NCBI RefSeq assembly: GCF_001469875.2
Contig: NZ_LOPW02000017.1
Location: 421,366-485,365 of the forward strand
Length of the DNA stretch: 64,000 nt
Reading direction: 5' to 3'
Source of the DNA: Haloferax marisrubri
GTDB lineage: Archaea > Halobacteriota > Halobacteria > Halobacteriales > Haloferacaceae
A program made the translations under genes and the position numbers. The notes under the pieces are model-generated. The model worked only from the letters and a program-made list of their open reading frames with translations. It did not search any database and had not been told where the DNA came from. Positions 61,889 through 64,000 of the stretch are shown here, in pieces (positions within the stretch are counted from its first letter, which is position 1; every line of letters begins with the position of its first letter).

Positions 61889-63421
61889 ATGTCAGGAGAA
61901 ACTTACGTCGGTGCCATCGACCAGGGTACCACAGGCACGCGGTTCATGGTGTTCGACCACGACGGCAAGGTGGTCGCCAACGCCTACGAAAAGCACGAAC
62001 AGATCTACCCAGAGCCCGGTTGGGTCGAACACGACGCAAACGAGATTTGGGACAATACGAAGAAGGTCATCGACGCGGCGCTTTCGAGCGCCGGACTCGA
62101 CGCCGAGCAGTTGGAAGCCATCGGCATCACGAACCAGCGCGAGACGACGCTCATCTGGGACCGTGAGACCGGACAGCCGATTCACAACGCTATCGTCTGG
62201 CAGGACCGTCGGACGACCGACCGCATCGAGACGCTCGAGGCGGACGGCAAGACCGACGACGTGCGCGCCAAGACGGGTCTCGAACCCGACGCGTACTTCT
62301 CCGCGACGAAAGCCGAGTGGCTGCTGGACAACTCCGACCCCATCAAGCTCCAGCGCTCCCGACCAGAGGACATCCGAGACCGCGCCGCCGACGGCGAACT
62401 CGCCTTCGGTACCATCGACACGTGGCTCATCTACAATCTGACGGGGAACCACATCACGGACGTGACGAACGCGTCGCGGACCATGCTGTTCAACATCCAC
62501 GACATGGAGTGGGACGACGAACTCCTCGAGGAGTTCAACGTCCCGCGCGAACTCCTCCCCGAGGTCCGCCCGTCGTCCGACGACGACCACTACGGCGAGA
62601 CCGACGCGGACGGCTTCCTCGGCGCGGAAGTCCCCGTCGCCGGCGCGCTCGGCGACCAGCAGGCCGCGCTGTTCGGCCAGACCTGTTTCGACGCCGGCGA
62701 CGCCAAGAACACCTACGGTACCGGCTCGTTCATGCTGATGAACACCGGCGACGAGGCGGTCATGTCCGAACACGGCCTCCTCACCACCGTCGGCTTCCAG
62801 CGCACCGGTGAGCCGGTCCAGTACGCCCTCGAAGGCTCCATCTTCATCACGGGCGCGGCAATCGAGTGGCTCGAAGACATGACGCTCATCGACAACGCCG
62901 CCGAGTCCGAGAAGCTCGCTCGGTCGGTCGAGTCCACCGACGGCGTCTACTTCGTCCCCGCGTTCACGGGCCTCGGTGCGCCCCACTGGGACCAGCGCGC
63001 ACGCGGCACCATCGTCGGCATGACCCGCGGCACTCGCCGCGAGCACATCGTCCGCGCGACGCTCGAATCCATCGCGTTCCAGACGCGCGACGTGGCCGAG
63101 GCGATGGAGTCCGACAGCGACATCGACCTCTCCAGCCTCCGCGTCGACGGCGGCGCGGTCAAGAACAACTTCCTCTGTCAGCTCCAGTCGAACATCCTCG
63201 ACACGGAAATCGTCCGCCCGCAGGTCGACGAGACGACCGCGCTGGGCGCGGCCTACGCCGCCGGCCTCGCCGTCGGCTACTGGGAGACGCTCGACGAACT
63301 CCGCGAGAACTGGCAGGTCGACCGCGAGTTCGCTCCGAAAGACCCACAGAACGTCGAAGCGCGCTACGGCCGCTGGAAAGAGGCCGTCGACCGCTCGCTC
63401 GACTGGGCGCGGGAGGAGTAA
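61889..63421 (+). CDS. glpK: Glycerol kinase
   Basis: A 510-residue FGGY kinase. It starts TYVGAIDQGTTGTRFMVFD, has TNQRETTLIWDRETG (about 80-94) and the C-terminal DGGAVKNNFLCQLQSNIL (about 418). It phosphorylates glycerol to glycerol-3-phosphate, the substrate of GlpABC directly upstream. In halophiles glycerol from algae is a main carbon source, so strong expression is expected. Confidence 0.97.
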   Translation: MSGETYVGAIDQGTTGTRFMVFDHDGKVVANAYEKHEQIYPEPGWVEHDANEIWDNTKKVIDAALSSAGLDAEQLEAIGITNQRETTLIWDRETGQPIHNAIVWQDRRTTDRIETLEADGKTDDVRAKTGLEPDAYFSATKAEWLLDNSDPIKLQRSRPEDIRDRAADGELAFGTIDTWLIYNLTGNHITDVTNASRTMLFNIHDMEWDDELLEEFNVPRELLPEVRPSSDDDHYGETDADGFLGAEVPVAGALGDQQAALFGQTCFDAGDAKNTYGTGSFMLMNTGDEAVMSEHGLLTTVGFQRTGEPVQYALEGSIFITGAAIEWLEDMTLIDNAAESEKLARSVESTDGVYFVPAFTGLGAPHWDQRARGTIVGMTRGTRREHIVRATLESIAFQTRDVAEAMESDSDIDLSSLRVDGGAVKNNFLCQLQSNILDTEIVRPQVDETTALGAAYAAGLAVGYWETLDELRENWQVDREFAPKDPQNVEARYGRWKEAVDRSLDWAREE

Positions 63422-63424
63422 CAC

Positions 63425-64000
63425 GTGTTCGAAGCATTCGCACTCCAGATTCCGGTCATCGGCGTCAGCGCCGAGCGGTTCGTCGTCCTCCTGCTCGCGG
63501 CGTTCGCGGGCGGGATGTTCGGCGCGTCCGTCGGGGCGCTCCCCTCGTTCGTCTTCACCGGCTTCGTCGTGCTCCTCGGGGAGACGGCGGGGACGGTCAT
63601 CCGACAGTTGGAAGGCGCGGACCTCGTCACCGCCGGCGAACTCGGTACGGGTATCACCGGTAGCATCGGGTTCGGCCCGTTCGTCGGCCCGCACATCGTG
63701 TTCGCGGCCGGCGTCGCGGCCAGCGCCTACGCCGGCAAGAACGCCGAGTTCGACGTCGAAGGCAAGAACATCCTGCACGCGTTCGGGACCCGGCCCGACG
63801 TGCTCGCCATCGGCGGCGTCTTCGGCGTGCTCGGCCTGCTCATCGCCCGCATCTCCAGCGGCATCGGCCTCCCGCTCGACGGCGTCGCGCTGTCGGTCAT
63901 GACGACGGCGCTCATCGCCCGGCTTGCGTTCGACTACCCGCTCATCGGCTCGCCCGCCGGTGACGGCTACCTCGACATGACGCCGTTCGAGAAGGGTACG
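63425..64000 (+). CDS. Membrane protein after glpK, candidate glycerol transporter (partial)
   Basis: A GTG start three bases after glpK opens a frame that runs off the window (192 codons seen). It shows 5-6 hydrophobic segments: FVVLLLAAFAGGMFGASVG, FVFTGFVVLLGE, VGPHIVFAAGVAASAYAG, VLAIGGVFGVLGLLIARI and others. In H. volcanii the gene following glpK was named glpX and proposed to transport glycerol; this is recalled, not checked. The name glpX also denotes a bacterial FBPase, which this is not. Confidence 0.7.
   Translation, partial: MFEAFALQIPVIGVSAERFVVLLLAAFAGGMFGASVGALPSFVFTGFVVLLGETAGTVIRQLEGADLVTAGELGTGITGSIGFGPFVGPHIVFAAGVAASAYAGKNAEFDVEGKNILHAFGTRPDVLAIGGVFGVLGLLIARISSGIGLPLDGVALSVMTTALIARLAFDYPLIGSPAGDGYLDMTPFEKGT

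Noticed and set aside
63425..64000. GlpX-type fructose-1,6-bisphosphatase
   Set aside because: The name glpX has been used after glpK in Haloferax, but this sequence is a hydrophobic membrane protein without phosphatase motifs.

Overview
The window looks like the chromosome of a haloarchaeon, very probably a Haloferax species. It is GC-rich, its proteins are strongly acidic, most first genes of an operon have a TATA element about 25-30 bases before the ATG (leaderless transcripts), and the gene order recalls Haloferax volcanii: rhomboid protease, TFB, galK and gluconate dehydratase, fructose PTS with pfkB and glpR, leu/ilv operon, aglJ, aglB, glpABC-glpK. The species call is inference from remembered synteny, not a database result. 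No rRNA, tRNA, insertion sequence, prophage or CRISPR array is visible.

Layout. 1-20 kb: housekeeping and sensing genes, including a sulfite-oxidase-like molybdoenzyme, ribbon-helix-helix regulators, a rhomboid protease with a large C-terminal domain, a METTL5-like methyltransferase, a lipoprotein nuclease, TFB, an Agl23-like membrane protein, UspA, ferredoxin, rhodanese/MBL protein, a globin-coupled aerotaxis transducer, MOSC protein, galactokinase and gluconate dehydratase. 20-28 kb: small proteins, then the fructose module on the minus strand (glpR-pfkB, then ptfC-ptfA-ptsH-ptsI-ptfB-fba), covering uptake of fructose as F1P, phosphorylation to FBP and aldol cleavage. 28-37 kb: branched-chain amino-acid synthesis (ilvB-ilvN-ilvC-small gene-leuC-leuD-leuB) with two tiny leader ORFs before ilvB, and a separate leuA whose first codons are out of frame with the rest.

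39-52 kb is an N-glycosylation locus: aglJ (minus), then on the plus strand a GT2, a GT4, four tandem paralogs of about 315 residues with an alkaline-phosphatase/sulfatase fold, a fifth canonical sulfatase-like protein, a flippase and the oligosaccharyltransferase AglB. None of the H. volcanii pentasaccharide genes (aglF, I, G, E, P, Q, M) lies between aglJ and aglB, so the glycan is probably different. The array of apparently cytosolic sulfatase-fold paralogs is the best candidate for an undescribed system.

52-64 kb: a DUF368 membrane protein, small zinc-binding proteins, a methyltransferase, a phosphoglycolate phosphatase, a divergent Orc1/Cdc6-like ATPase, then glycerol catabolism: glpA-glpB-glpC (anaerobic-type glycerol-3-phosphate dehydrogenase), glpK and the start of a membrane protein cut by the window edge.

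Main oddities: the sulfatase-fold array; an apparent +1 frameshift at the start of leuA; a leader peptide ending Leu-Ile-Ile-Val followed by a hairpin upstream of ilvB; two places where 32-33 bp of a gene's 3' end is repeated exactly about 100 bp away next to small hairpins; and start or stop codons embedded in perfect palindromes.
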